A DNA stretch of 64,000 bases from positions 27,819,395 through 27,883,394 of the forward strand of contig JACGWO010000004.1 in NCBI GenBank assembly GCA_034509735.1. The letters run 5' to 3'. This document shows positions 22,370 through 35,278 of the stretch, one piece after another (the stretch's first letter is position 1; each line of letters opens with the position of its first letter). A program made the position numbers and the translations under genes. This stretch comes from Sesamum alatum (Eukaryota; Streptophyta; Magnoliopsida; Lamiales; Pedaliaceae). Below the pieces are notes generated by a model. The model was not told the origin of the DNA. It made no database searches and saw only the letters and a program-made list of their open reading frames with translations.

Positions 22370-23025
22370 TAATACTTTAGAATTTGTTTGGTTCAGGTGA
22401 ATGCATAAAAAAAGTGAAAGTAAAAAGGGATGTATAAAAAGTGTTTTGATTAATAAAAATAAATGGAGGGAAAGTTTGAATATAAATGAAATCCCTGTGA
22501 AGGCAAATTTTGTTTGGTTCAAAATTATGCGAAAAAAATTGAAGTATGCTAAAAGTATTTTTTTTTAAAAAATATTTACTTTTATTTACTATATTATCTA
22601 TAAAGGCTCCTTGTATTTCGAGATATTGACTTCGAAATATTCATTCTTGTTCTTGTTTAATCTATAATTTTATTAATAAATTTTTAGCTAGGTTTAGTTT
22701 TTAAATTTTTGAATAATTTAACACTATTTTAGTACTAATTTACTTATTTTCTATACAAAATAAAGAAAGAATCATGAGTAGCTCTATTATCATATTATAT
22801 TAGTTTGCAAAAATTGTAGCAACCATATTATATTATTTAATATGAAAATCTATCAATGTTTTTATATCTCTCCTACATGTTATATGAAGCGGATAAGTTA
22901 ATTTTTTAATCTAATTTTCCACATACACTTATTTTCATTAATTAGTGTCTCTCCTCGTAATTTTCTCTTTTTTTAGTTCCTCCAACCATGTTAATTAATT
23001 CTTAATTATTTTCATTATAACTTAA
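22370..23025. other. AT-rich intergenic with small inverted repeat
   Basis: No gene is visible. Text at 22383-22520 has 'atttgtttggttcag' and 'ttttgtttggttcaa' motifs typical of MITE edges. Confidence 0.4.
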
Positions 23026-24171
23026 TGTTATAATTGATATTTTAATGTTAATTTGTAACAATAAATTATTCTAAAATATAGGTTCAATTATATTAAATCC
23101 ATATATTAGATGGTGAGAGAAATAGAAGGATTACACTTGTCCCACATAGGAATATGATGGGAAAGTGTGGAGCTTTGATAAGGATATAAGGTGTATGTGG
23201 GGATGAGTGCTGTTACACTCAAAGTTGTCCCACATTGGAAGTTTAAGGATAACTTAAACTCCTTATATTAAGTTTAGTATTCAATTTGCATTTGAAGTGT
23301 TATGGAGACTAGAGTGAACATGGAGTTGCCCCACACATGCGCCACTGCTGCCCGCCCGGCTCAGGTACGGGCATTAGGGCGAATGTCTCAGTATCTATCT
23401 TTTTACAGAAAAAACTTATGGATTTATTTGATAAAACCTGGTACATTTATGAAGTCAAATGGTTTTAAATCTGTTTTAATTCCTTTAATGGTGTTTTAAT
23501 ATCAAATTTTAAACCTGGTTTTAATGCTGCTTTATTACAAACCTGAAACTCCTACATTTATGTGGCGGTACTTTATTACAAACCTGAAACTCCTGCATTT
23601 ATGTGGTGTTTTCAGCTGGTTTTAATGCCTGGTTAATGCTGTAATGAATGGTGGTGGTGGTGCTTTGGCTATAAAAGACTAAAGTCCTAACTGAAAAATA
23701 CATAACAACAACTTACACTTTTCTCTTCTCTTTCGGGTTTTTCTCTCAAAATCCGAGTGTTCTTGCTCCTCATAATCCGAGCGTTCGAGCTCTTGTTTCA
23801 TAAGGCCAGTGAGTGTTGTTTCGAGGTGTTCTACGGTAAAGTGCATACCATTAGAACTGAAACCGTCTTATCCTGGAAGAAGTTGTGTAGTACCCGTGTG
23901 CACTTTCAAAACGGGATGTATAATTTCGTCAAGGCAAGCAGATTATATCTGTAATTCGGTTTGGTGAAATTCGTGGACCAAGAATTGTTACGATACAATT
24001 CTCGTTGTAAGTATTCCTTTATTTTACCATTAAACAACATATCTAACTGTTTTGTCTATCCATTTTGTTCCAACGTACTTGTCGTGTTTTTGGTTTCAAA
24101 AACTGTCTTATAAAAATGTGATTGATATTTCAAAAAGATTACTACGATTGTATGTGACACTTTTTCCAATA
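23026..24171 (+). repeat. 5' LTR of copia element 3
   Basis: This 1146-bp repeat pairs with 33120-34245. A short duplication lies near 23540-23605: 'tttattacaaacctgaaact' appears twice in this copy and once in the other. The terminal CA is mutated to TA. Confidence 0.9.
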
Positions 24172-24303
24172 ATTTTGAAGAAATTATAGGTTTTGAAAAA
24201 TTGGGTTTTTCGTTGGAACGAAAACAGTTGCTGTTTTGATTTTTAAAATTCAGATTTTGGTATTTAAAATTTGTAATTTACTTTCCGCTTCTTAATTATT
24301 AAA

Positions 24304-24902
24304 ATGGCCAAAGCAATTTATGTCGCTATTCTAATCGCCCCAAAATTCGATTTGTCCGGGATGCCGAAAAAGTTTTCGGACTAGTTTTTCAAATATTGGC
24401 AACAAGGAATGAAAATATGGCTGACGATGAAGGGACTTTTGTCGGTTATTCAGGTGACTTTCCCTGAACCAACTAAAACCGACCCTAAGACAGCTGAGAT
24501 TGTGCAGTGGAATGAGCGTTATCAAATAGGCCGAGGAGCTATTTTGTCAACAATGTCAAATACGCTCTTCGGTGTCTATTGTTTCAACTCTTACACTGCA
24601 AAATCGTTGTGGGATGAATTGTACAGGAAATATAATACTGAAGAGCAAGGCTCCAAAAGTATTTTGTTTCCAAGTTCATGAAGTATCATATGGTCGAGGG
24701 AAGATCTATAACTGAACAGACGCATGAGATTATCAATCTTGAGAATTCTCTATCTGATGCTGAGATGAAGCTTCTCGAGAAGTTTCTGGTCATGGCCATA
24801 GTGGATAAATTTCCTAAGTTTTGGGAAAGTTTTGGCTTGACACTCAAGCATCAGAAAGGGAGAATATCTCTGGATGATCTTATGGTCACGATTAGTAATT
24901 GA
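24304..24902 (+). pseudogene. Copia 3 gag, broken
   Basis: A possible start at 24304 gives MAKAIYVAILIAPKFDLSGM, followed by a stop. Another frame gives 'IWLTMKGLLSVIQV' and 'YTAKSLWDELYRKYNTEEQG'. A third (24678-24902) gives 'FMKYHMVEGRSITEQTHEI'. Together these are the alpha-helical gag domain of a plant copia element. The zinc knuckle and protease expected next are not recognisable, suggesting a deletion around 24900-25090. Confidence 0.8.
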
Positions 24903-25096
24903 GGAAGAGCATAGGAATCAGACCCACAAGATGCCTGTTGAGCAGCCAAGGGCCAATTTAATAATCGGGAAAAAGAAAGTGAAAGCAATGTAACATTGTT
25001 GTTTCTGATTCTATTGTTTTGAATGTCGAATCTACTTCTCTGTGGCATAGTAGATAAGGTCTTTAAATTTGGGTTCAATCAAATGAATGATGAATC

Positions 25097-27114
25097 TTGA
25101 TTTACTACCCAGTTATGAAATTGAAACGAGATCACAAATGCATTATTTGTGTAGAAGCTAAACAAGTTAGGAAACCCTATCAATCAGTTGAAAGGGATTC
25201 AGAAATACTTGATTTAGTTCACACTGATATTTGTGAGTTCAATGGTATTCTGACTAGAGACCATAAACGATATTTTTATAACCTTTATAGATGATTGCAG
25301 TAGATACTGTTATGTCTTTCTCATGCATAATAAAGAATAAGCATTAGATAAATTTGTTTTTGTTTAAAAATGAAGCAGAAACCCAAACTGATAAGAAACT
25401 TAAACGATTAAGGTCCGATAGAAGAGGAGAATATAAGTCGACTAAGTTTAGTAAATACTGTCAAAAATTTTGGCATAATTCATGAAGAGACTCCTCCATA
25501 TTCCCATTCGTCTAATGGGATAGTTGAACGAAAGAATAGCACTTTTAAAGACATGGTTAACAGCCTTTTATTGACCTCTGGGTCACCTAAGTATTTGAGG
25601 GGAGAGGCTTTGAATACGGCTTGCCATATTCTGGATAGAGTCCCTTTGAAATGCAATATGAGTACTCCTTTCGAATTATGGAAAGGGAGGAAGCCAAACC
25701 TCAAATACTTTCGAGTGTGGAGGTGCCTAGCAAAGGTATTGGTTCCTGAACACAAAAGAAAGAAATTGAGCCCTAAGACTGTTGATACTGTGTTCTTGGG
25801 CTATGTGGAAACAAGTTATGCACTGGATTTCTGGTTATTAAATCAGAAATTCCAGGCATTGAGGTCAACACAATAGTCGAATTTCGTGATGCTACTTTCC
25901 TGGAAGATGTATTTCCCATGAAAAGGGGAATACCTCCAAGTGTTTCACTTGATGATTCACTTGCCTCCATTTCTATTCCTGAAGATGTGGAAAAGATGAC
26001 AAATGTGGGAGTTAATCCTAGTAGTACTAGTCTGACTCATGAAGAGTCAGATGAACTTAGACGGAGTAAGAGAGCTAGGATCATCAAGGATTTTGTAAGT
26101 GACTTTGCCACTTACAATCTCGAGGATGAGCCTGTAATCTTCAAAGATGCTATGGCTTCTTCTAAAGTCAAGCATTAGAAGGAAGCTGTCAAAAGCGAGA
26201 TGGACTCTATTGTCTCCAACGGGACATGAGTGCTAGTCGATCTCCCTCCGGGGTGTACCACTATTGGGTGTAAGTGGATCTTTAAAGAAGAAACTGAAAC
26301 CTGATGGGACAATTGGTAAGTTTAGGCTGATTTGTGGCTAAAGGCTTTAAACAAAAGGAGAAAATAGACTATTTCGATACCTATTCTCTGATAGCTCGGT
26401 TGACTACAATCCGGGTGCTTATAGCACTGGCTTCAGTGTATAATCTTCCGGTTCACCAGATTGATGTAAAAACAACCTTTTTGTATGGTGAACTAGAGGA
26501 AGAAATATACATGGACCAGCCTGAGGGATTTGTAGCTCATGGTAACGAGCACAAAGTCTGTAAACCTGTTAAGTCTCTTTATGGACTTAAGCAAGCACCC
26601 AAACAGTGGCATGAAAAGTTTGATAAAACTATTCTTGCATTTGGCTCGCCGTGAATGAGAATGACAAATGCATTTATTGTAAAGTTAAAGGAAATAAAAT
26701 TATCATTTTATGCCTGTTTGTAGATGATATTCTATTAATAGGATCTTGTTTAGATATAATAACCGAAACCAAAAAATAAGTTTGAAATGAAGGATATGGG
26801 TGAGGCTAACGTAATTCTTGGCATCAAGTTTATTCGTTCAACTGATGGGATAGCTATTTCTCAATCTCACTTTATTGAGAAGATAATTGAGAAATCTGGC
26901 TATCAGAATAGTAGAATTGCTAAGACACCATATGATCTTTCTGTGGATTTATTCAGAAATGAAAGTGGTGTACCTATTGCACAACTAAGTTATTCCCAAA
27001 TTATTGGGAGTTTGCAGTATATGGCAAATGGCACGAAACCAGATATTTCATTTTCTGTCTCGAAGCTAGCTAGATACACTAGTTGTTCGGACAAAACTTA
27101 TTGGGGAGCTTTGG
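25097..27114 (+). pseudogene. Copia 3 integrase and reverse transcriptase, broken
   Basis: In order: the pre-integrase end and integrase entry ('LVHTDICEFNGILTRD', 25097-25294); the later core and 'EALNTACHILDRVP' with 'FRVWRCLAKV' (25490-25876); the linker (25918-26178); RT with 'VHQIDVKTTFLYGELEEEIY' and 'SLYGLKQAPKQWHE' (26334-26654); 'CLFVDDILLIGS' near 26710; and 'MKDMGEANVILGIKF' through 'SKLARYTSCSDKTYWGAL' (26787-27114). It stops where the nested element begins. Many stops and frameshifts are present. Confidence 0.85.
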
Positions 27115-29332
27115 TGTGACATCCCTTTCTGTAATCACATCCCATCTTACAAAAACTCACATTTAATCCAATAAGACAACCCATGTTTTAATCTATATAT
27201 TATGTAGACATAACAAAAGACATACGTCATCAAAACTTGTAATTAATCCTCGTCCTTAGCCATTATAATTATATAGGAAGGAGAAAGTGACGTTTCTAGT
27301 TATTTCAAAACTTAAAAAAAAATACAAATCCACTGAAAATCCCATATCTATGAAATTGTATAGCTAGGGCTTCCAACTTAGGTTATCACTGTTGACCTAC
27401 TTAATAATACTGATGATCGGCTTTTGATCAGCTAGACGTTGTAACTTATGTCCTGAAAAATATGGGCAATGATTGAGTTGCCTACTTAATAAGTATAGCT
27501 AATATCGACTTATATATATATACACACATACATATATGCAATAAGACAAGTCTCATAAATTATATCAATCCACAAATATTATTTAATTTGCAATCACCGC
27601 AAAATCATGAAATAACCAATACCACAATCATACATCAATCCACAGTACAATATATCCAAAATCATCGTTTATTTTATTAGGGCCCTGCTTACCCAAGCTG
27701 GAGTGCATCACTCAATGGTCTTTGTCGGCTATCAACCCATCAACCATAATATCTCTTTTTTTTCCTCGGTACCACACAGCACACAGCTCGTATGATATCC
27801 CATCATCCATCATATCACACAGCACACAACTCGTATGATATGTCATATCATCTCCACTAATCAATGACAGCACACAACTCGCCGTTAATCATATTATCAT
27901 AAGCCATTGCAGTATGCCCCCCGTCATGTAAGCCATCTCTTTATCTCAATTCACAATATTTTGATCAGATATCTCATCATTCAATTTCAATCCCCAATAG
28001 AATAGCATGACATCGCATGATTATTCATTCGTCTTTCTCACACCATAACCACATATACGCATATAATGGCAACTCCACAGAATAGCAATATAACCAGATA
28101 AATAGCCATTGCAATCACGTATACAGTACAAGAATATATATCATATTTATGAGATATATATAATATATATTCAACTAACTATACTTATCTCAAATTCTTA
28201 AAGGATTACATCGGTAAATAGAGTTGATCAATCCTTTACTTTATTCCTGTGCTATATAATAAGTTATAATATATATATAATCAATATATCGAAAATATCG
28301 TAAATTTCGAATAAATTACTAAATAATATTAATATATTTTTCATAAATCTTTTAATATTTCACTTATATTGAAATTTAAATCTCTGTTAATTCTCATCTA
28401 AACAATTAGATGTTATAAGCTTTCCCGGTATATATTTAATTTTTCTATGAACTCATAAGAATTTATATTATCAAACCCCTCGTATTTTTATAACTATCGT
28501 TCACTATAACATCCCGAAAATAAATTACTACAAATACCCATATTTCTCTTTTAATATATATAATATTGCTCAATACAATTCCCTAATATTTCTCAAACAC
28601 AATTTTCTACTATTGCTATTAATTTTTGCCAATTCATCACTATAACAATAATAAATTATTATTTAAACACTATACATACAATTATGTATTTGGTTAATAA
28701 ACCCGATCAATTTGAATAATCCATTTTAACGACTACTAACTCTAATAGGTTATATAATTTTAAGTTATTGGCTATAATATTCCAGTCCAATTAAACATAT
28801 ACCCGAACACTAATTTGTATAAATGCTCAACTTCATTAAATTTTTCCATTAAACAGTAAATCAAATAATACAAATCATATTTAATAAATACACTAAGCAA
28901 ATAATTTAATTATATAAATTAATAGAAATTTTAAAAATTAAATCTTACCTTGTCGAACTTCTGTTTGTTTTGCATTTTAATGTGTGTGTGTGTGTGTCTT
29001 AGTGTGTGTTCTCTTAATTGTGTGTGTTTTGTTGTGTGTGTGTGATCATTTAAAGACAAATTAAAAAGGTAGGTGCTGGTCTTGTAAGCCGCACCCATCT
29101 TTATCTCTTTCTTTTTTTTTTTTTATTTATAAATTTTGTTAAAATTACAATTTAGTCCCTAATTTTATTATATATATAATTTGATCACAAATATTTTATA
29201 AAACTTCAATTTAGTCCCTTCAAGTTTTTAATATATTTAAAATTTCAATCTATAACTTATAATTAGATTTGTATTTCCTTAATAATTACTAATTAGCCTC
29301 CCAATTAAGTATAAAAATCTATGGACGTCACA
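27115..29332 (-). repeat. 3' LTR of the LARD-like element
   Basis: This 2.2-kb LTR is non-coding. It includes a (TG)n run near 28981-29043 and tandem 'cacacagcacaca..ctcgt' units at 27772-27885. It differs from the other LTR by scattered substitutions and small microsatellite length changes. Confidence 0.9.
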
Positions 29333-29834
29333 ATTCTCCCCTCCTAATAAAAATTTCATCCTCGAAATTTAATTAACATATTCGTTTCATGAAATAAATA
29401 GAGAAACTTCTCTTTCATGTTCCTCAACTTCTCAAGTGTCTTCTACTAGCACTTTCTTTATTTAATAGTCAACAATAACGTTTTATGAGATAATCATTTC
29501 ATTGGCAAAATAACGTCAAAACTCTCTAACGTTCACCATAACCAATTCCGCATGTAGTATAACACCATCCCCTACTACTAGACTAGATCTTACAACATTA
29601 TTAACTAGCATAACCCCACCAAGCAAGCACATATACGCGTATATCATACTTTAGTGGTTCTATTGTACAAATTCGAAGGACTCTTTAGGGCCAATAGTGT
29701 GCTCACTTGACATTCCAGCCTATATGAAGCTCTCATTTAATTTTAGGTTCATAATATATATTTTAAGTATATAATAATACAATTCCTTACCAATTATCCC
29801 CAGATAATCTAATCCCTGCTCTGATACCACCCAT
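29333..29834 (-). other. Internal region of the LARD-like element
   Basis: The 502-bp internal stretch carries the polypurine tract at its left edge and the tRNA-Met primer site at its right edge (complement near 29812-29830). It has no open frame of note. Confidence 0.85.
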
Positions 29835-32036
29835 TGTGACACCCCTTTCTGTAATCACATCCCATCTTACAAAAACTCACATTTAATCCAATAAGACAAC
29901 TCATGTTTTAATCTATATATTATGTAGACATCACAAAAGACATACGTCATCAAAACTTTATAATTAATCCTCGTCCTTAGCCATTATAATTATATAGGAA
30001 GGAGAAAAGTAACGTTTCTAGTTATTTCAAAACTTAAAAAAAAATACAAATCCACTGAAAATCCCATATCTATGAAATTGTATAGCTAGGGCTTCCAACT
30101 TAGGTTATCACTGTTGACCTACCTAATAATACTGGTGATCGGCATATGATCACTAGCCGTTGTGACTTATGTCCTGAAAAATATGAGCAATGATTGAGTT
30201 GCCTACTTAATAAGTATAGCTAATATCGACTTATATATATATATACACATACACGTATGCAATAAGACAAGTTTCATACAATTACATCAATCCATAAATA
30301 TTATTTAATTTGCAATCACCGCAAAATCATGAAATAACCAATACCATAATCATACATCAATCCACAGTACAATATATCCAGAATCATCGTTTATTTTATT
30401 AGGGCCCTGCTTACCCAAGCTGGAGTGCATCACTCAATGGTCTTTGCCGGCTATCAACCCCTCAACCATAATATCTCCTTTTTTCCTCGGTACCACACAG
30501 CACACAGCTCGTATGATATCCCATCATCCATCATATCACACAGCACACAACTCGTATGATATGTCACATTATCTCCACTGATCAATGACAGCACACAGCT
30601 CGCCATTAATCATATTATCATAAGCCATTGCAGTATGCCCCCCAGTCATGTAAGCCATCTCTTTATCTCAATTCACAATATTCTGATCAGATATCTCATC
30701 ATTCAATTTCAATCCCCAATAGAATAGCATGACATCGCATGATTATTCATTCGTCTTTCTCACACCATAACCACATATACGCATATAATGACAACTCCAC
30801 AAAATAGCAATATAACCAGATAAATAGCCATCGCAATCACGTATACAGTACAAGAATATATATCATATTTATGAGATATATATATATATATATATATATT
30901 CAACTAACTATACTTACCTTAAATTCTTAAAGGATTACATCGGTAAATAGAGTTGATCAATCCTTTACTTTATTCCTGTGCTATATAATAAGTTATAATA
31001 TATATATATATAATCAATATATCGAAAATATCGTAAATTCCGAATAAATTACTAAATAATATTCATATATTTTTCATAAATCTTTTAATATTTCACTTAT
31101 ATTGAAATTTAAACCTCTGTTAATTCCTTATCTAAACAATTAGACATTATAAGCTTTCCCAGCATATATTTAATTTTTCTATGAACTCATAAGAATTTAT
31201 ATTATCAAACACCTCTTATTTTTATAATTATCGTTCTCTATAACATCCCAAAAGAAATTACTACAAATACCCATATTTCTCTTTTAATAGATATAATATT
31301 GCTCAATACAATTCCCTAATTTTTCCCAAACACAATTTTCTACTGTTCCTATTAATTTTTGCCAATTCTTCACTATAATAATAATAATTATTTAAAACAC
31401 TATACATACAATTACGTATTTGGTTAATAACCCGATCAATTTGAATAATCCATTATAACAACTACTAACTCTAATAGGTTATATAATTTTAAGTTATTGG
31501 CTATAATATTCCAGTCCAATTAAACATATACCCAAACACTAATTCGTATAAATGTTCAACTTCATTAATTTTCTGATTAAATAGTAAATCAAATAATACA
31601 AATCATATTTAATAAATGCACTAAGTAAATAATGTAATTATATAAATTAATAGAAATTTTAGAAATTAAATCTTACCTTGTCGAACTTCTTTTTGTTTTG
31701 CATTTTAATGTGTGTGTGTTCTCTTAATTGTGTGTGTTTTGTTGTGTGTGTGTGTGATCATTTAAAGACAAATTAAAAAGGTGGGTGCTGGCCTTGTAAG
31801 CCGCACCCATCTTTATCTCTTTCTTTTTTTTTATAATATTTGTTAAAATTACAATTTAGTCCTCAATTTTATTATATATATAATTTGATCACAAATATTT
31901 TAAAAAACTTCAATTTAGTCCCTTTAAGTTTTTAATATATTTAAAATTTCAATCTATAACTTGTAATTAGATTTGTATTTCCTTAATAAATACTAATTAG
32001 CCTCCCAATTAAGTATAAAAATCTATGGACGTCACA
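29835..32036 (-). repeat. 5' LTR of the LARD-like element
   Basis: This is the second 2.2-kb LTR, ending exactly at GTCACA before the TTTGG duplication. It contains a long (TA)n run at about 30879-30900. Confidence 0.9.
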
Positions 32037-32583
32037 TTTGGATAGGGTACTAAGGTACCTTAAGGGCACAGTGTCACTGGCCATTCATTATGGCAGATTC
32101 CCTGCTGTTTTGGAGGGTTACAGTGATGCTAGCTACCAAAATCTCCGGAACTAATGGGTGTTCAGGATATGTATTTACCTTAGGTGGGGGCACAGTCTCC
32201 TGGAAGTCTGCAAAACAGACTTTGATAACCCGATTTACTTTTGAAGTCGAGTTATGTTCGTTGGATACGACTAGTACCGGGGAAGATGGTTGTATGGGTT
32301 GTTACTATAACTTCCCATTGTAAGCCAACCTCTTCCACCTATTGTTGTATATTGTGATAGTCAGACCACAATAGCAAAGGTTCAGAGTCGTAAATACAAC
32401 CAAAAGACAAAAAGGCACATCCAAGTTAGACTTAAGTCTATAAGGGCATTAGTGTCAGACAGAGTTATAGACATTGACTTTGTGGGAACAAAGGACAATG
32501 TGGTTGATACTTTGATGAAAGGATTAGATCTATCACAAGTACAAAAATCTAGATTAGGGATGGGACTGAAAACCCATCAGTGA
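32037..32583 (+). pseudogene. Copia 3 RNase H, downstream half
   Basis: The polyprotein resumes after the nested insertion. 'VLRYLKGT'-like text, then 'LAIHYGRFPAVLEGYSDASY' is recoverable only with frame changes, followed by 'NGCSGYVFTLGGGTVSWKSA' in the open frame 32090-32323. Later text matches the usual copia end (a 'MGLKTHQ' and stop at about 32565-32583). It joins logically to the broken end at 27114 once the nested element and its duplication are set aside. Confidence 0.8.
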
Positions 32584-33119
32584 TATAACTACGATAGCAA
32601 CCCAACCTTCCAAGTGGAGATCCCACAAAGAAGGTTCAATGTGGTATAAACAAGTCGTAAGGGATATCAGAGCACCAAAAATAGACTGATACTTGTATCT
32701 GGAGTCTATCCCCTGTAATTCCAGAAGGTGTTGATACTACAAGTATAGTAAGAGTTTTAACTCTGAATGGGGTTAAGTCTTTATAGACGAGATGCTAAGC
32801 AGTGCATCCCTGGAGACGCCCAACTAAGTGAATGTAGTTGTTTGGCCGCAACTAAGGAATGAGGTTATTCCTGAAAGTATTCATGAACAGGATCAGGACA
32901 CATGGCCTAACGTGTCAACCCCAAAGATCAACACAAAGCCGGTGGCTTGTTGTTACTAACAGACGCTGTTACAACCACGGGGTCAAATTCAAGGCGGAGT
33001 TCCATTTGACCCGGTGATAGCTGACGTTAGATAACTTAGGTAGTGGTTCAAACCGAGAGGTACCATTGCTGAAAGCAAGACACAGAAGCTTGAGTTCAAT
33101 CTATGGATTTGTGGGGGAT
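32584..33119 (+). other. Copia 3 3' non-coding segment and polypurine tract
   Basis: This is the untranslated region between the end of pol and the 3' LTR. It is more GC-balanced than the surroundings. It ends in GTGGGGGAT, the purine tract that primes plus-strand synthesis. Confidence 0.75.
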
Positions 33120-34245
33120 TGTTGTAATTGGCATTTTAATGTTAATTTGTAACAACAAGTTGTTCTAAACTATGAGTTCAATTACATATTAAATCAATAG
33201 ATTAGATGTTGAGAGAAATAGAGGGATTACACTTGTCCCACATAGGAATATGATGGGAAAGTGTGGAGCTTCGATAAGAATATAAAGTGTATGTGGGGAT
33301 GAGTGTTTTTACACTCAAAGTTGTCTCACATTGAAAGTTTAAGGATAACTTAAACTCCTTATATTAAGTTTAATGTTCAATTTGTGTTTGAAGTGTTATG
33401 GAGACTAGAGTGAACATGGGGTTGCCCCATGCACGTCGCCGCCGCCCGCCCAGCATGGGCGCGGGTGTTAGGGCGAATGTCTCAGTCTCAGTATCTATCT
33501 TTTTTGCAGCAAAAAATATATGGATTTATCTAATAAAAATTGGTACATTTATGACAGTCAAATGGTTTTAAATATATTTTAATTCCTTTCAAATTCGTTT
33601 TAATGGTGTTTTAATACCATATTTTAAAGCTGGTTTTAATGCTGCTTTATTACAAACCTGAAACTCCTGCATTTATGTGGCAGTTTCAGCTGGTTTTAAT
33701 GCCTGGTTAAATGCTGCAATGAATGGTGGTGGTGGTGCTTTGCCTATAAAAGGCTAAAATCCTAACCTGAAAAATACACAACAACAACTTACACTTCTCT
33801 CTTCTCTTTCGGGTTTTTCTCTCAAAATTCGAGTGTTCTTGCTCCTCATAATCCGAGCATTCTAGCTCTTGTTTCATAAGGCTACTGAGTGTTGTTTTGA
33901 GGTGTTCTACTGTAAAGTGCATATTGTTAGAATTAAAATCGTCTTATCCTGGAAGAAGTTGCGTAGTACCCGTGTGCACATTCAGAACGGGACGTATAAT
34001 TTCTTCAAGGCAAGCAGATTATATTTGTGATTCGGTTTGGTGAAATTCTTAGACGAGAATTGTTATGATACAATTCTCGTTGTAAGTATTCCTTTATTTT
34101 ACCGTTAAACATCATTTCTAACTATTTTGTTTATCCATTTTGTTCTAACGTGCTTGTCGTGTTTTTAGTTTCAAAAACTGTCTTATAAAAATCTTATTGA
34201 TATTTCAAAATGATTACTACGATTATCTGTGACACTTTTCCAACA
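33120..34245 (+). repeat. 3' LTR of copia element 3
   Basis: The 1126-bp partner of 23026-24171 has conventional TG and CA ends. Confidence 0.9.
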
Positions 34246-34774
34246 CTTACTCTTTATTTTCAAATTTTTACAATTTACCTTATTTAAATTTCAGTTACAA
34301 TTTTTTAATCATTATTCCATATTAATTTTAATATTTGATTTAATAATCTTAACATATTAAGATGATATATTTTGACCTATTATTTTTTGAAATAAAACTA
34401 CTGAATTTTATTCATGAATCAAGGACATCAATTTGCAAAATATTCGCAATACAATTTTCTCACTTTATTGTGTTGACTATAAATATGCGCTAATTAATAG
34501 TTTCTTATTTAGTGCTAATTCTTAGCTAAAATGTGGGCTACTCCATCCACTGTTTTCCTAACTTGATAACGGTGATGAATAATTATTTGATTAAACACCC
34601 ATAATTCTTAATTGAAACTAATTCTTTGATTAAGGCTATTTTTTCTTAATTTTATATGACCTTGGATTTTAAAATTGTGTGATTCAATTAATTTTCTCCA
34701 ATAATTAATTCCCCATGAATATAATTCCTCATCTTGCTTGATATTTTCTTTCCAATTAACAATGTTTCTTTTAC
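34246..34774. other. AT-rich intergenic
   Basis: I see no gene or clear repeat here, apart from the left target duplication of the next SINE at 34761-34774. Confidence 0.5.
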
Positions 34775-35050
34775 TTACCTATGATCTCTTAATTTAGTGG
34801 TTGAGGTCAAATGACCATAGAGGTCATGGGTTCGAATCTCACCAACGAGTGAGATGATAGTCTACTATATAATAGATATTGTTTGTATACAGTAAGTCTA
34901 TAATAGTAAGGTGTTGTTTAGATTTAATTTATGTGATATTAGTGATCAGTGTAATTGTTATACTTGTCTCTATTAGATATTGATATTCGATAGGATTGAT
35001 TGTAATCGATTACTTTAATTAATAATTTCATCGCTTTTATTTCAAAAAAA
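34775..35050 (+). mobile_element. tRNA-derived SINE, copy 2
   Basis: A box-A-like stretch (ttagtggttgagg) is followed by a canonical box B (gggttcgaatctc) about 45 bases later. A unique body follows, ending in 'catcgcttttatttc' and poly-A. The flanks 34761-34774 and 35051-35064 (aatgtttcttttac, aatgtttccttcac) agree at 12 of 14 positions. The body matches 50533-50795, including the 'gatattgata..cga.a.gga.tga.tgtaat' stretch. Confidence 0.8.
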
Positions 35051-35278
35051 AATGTTTCCTTCACTCAAGCTAACTCATTTAATCCCTCCCTGATTTTTTT
35101 AATGATTACTTATCTTTTCATGTTAATTGTAAGTAACCTTAACTCAATTTTCATTACAATCTCTTTTTGTTTATATCACTTCTCTTCTCCAGTTTTTCAG
35201 AATTTTATCAACTTCAATTCCAGGTAAGCTTCTCGATTGATTCCCTTTTATTTTGTAACTAATTCTGAATATTTTTAT

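Larger units (their letters stand above)
27115..32036 (-). mobile_element. Non-autonomous LTR element (LARD-like) nested in copia 3
   Basis: Two long terminal repeats, 27115-29332 (2218 bp) and 29835-32036 (2202 bp), both run TGTGACA..CCC to GACGTCACA on the + strand. They enclose only 502 bp. The 5-bp duplication TTTGG is perfect (27110-27114 and 32037-32041). On the - strand a canonical primer site TGGTATCAGAGCAGGGATTA lies next to the right LTR and a purine tract AGGAGGGGAGAA lies next to the left LTR. No gag or pol frame exists anywhere in it. This is the structure of a non-autonomous LTR element that depends on another element's enzymes. Confidence 0.9.
23026..34245 (+). mobile_element. 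Copia element 3: old Ty1-copia element split by a nested LTR element
   Basis: LTRs lie at 23026-24171 (TGTTATAATTG to TTCCAATA) and 33120-34245 (TGTTGTAATTGG to TTCCAACA), clearly homologous along 1.1 kb. Both carry a TATA-like 'ctataaaag' (about 23669 and 33744). A polypurine tract GTGGGGGAT precedes the right LTR, so it reads on the + strand. The flanks CTTAA and CTTAC match at 4 of 5 bases. No tRNA-Met primer site is visible after the left LTR. The pol region is heavily mutated and shortened, and the RNase H region is interrupted at 27115 by a separate 4.9-kb LTR element. Confidence 0.9.

Noticed and set aside
27770..27890. CRISPR-like regularly spaced repeats
   Set aside because: There are only three imperfect units within an LTR of a plant retrotransposon, present in both LTRs.
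34820..34870. tRNA gene suggested by box B
   Set aside because: Only the A and B boxes remain; no cloverleaf arms can be drawn, and a poly-A tail and duplication mark it as a SINE.
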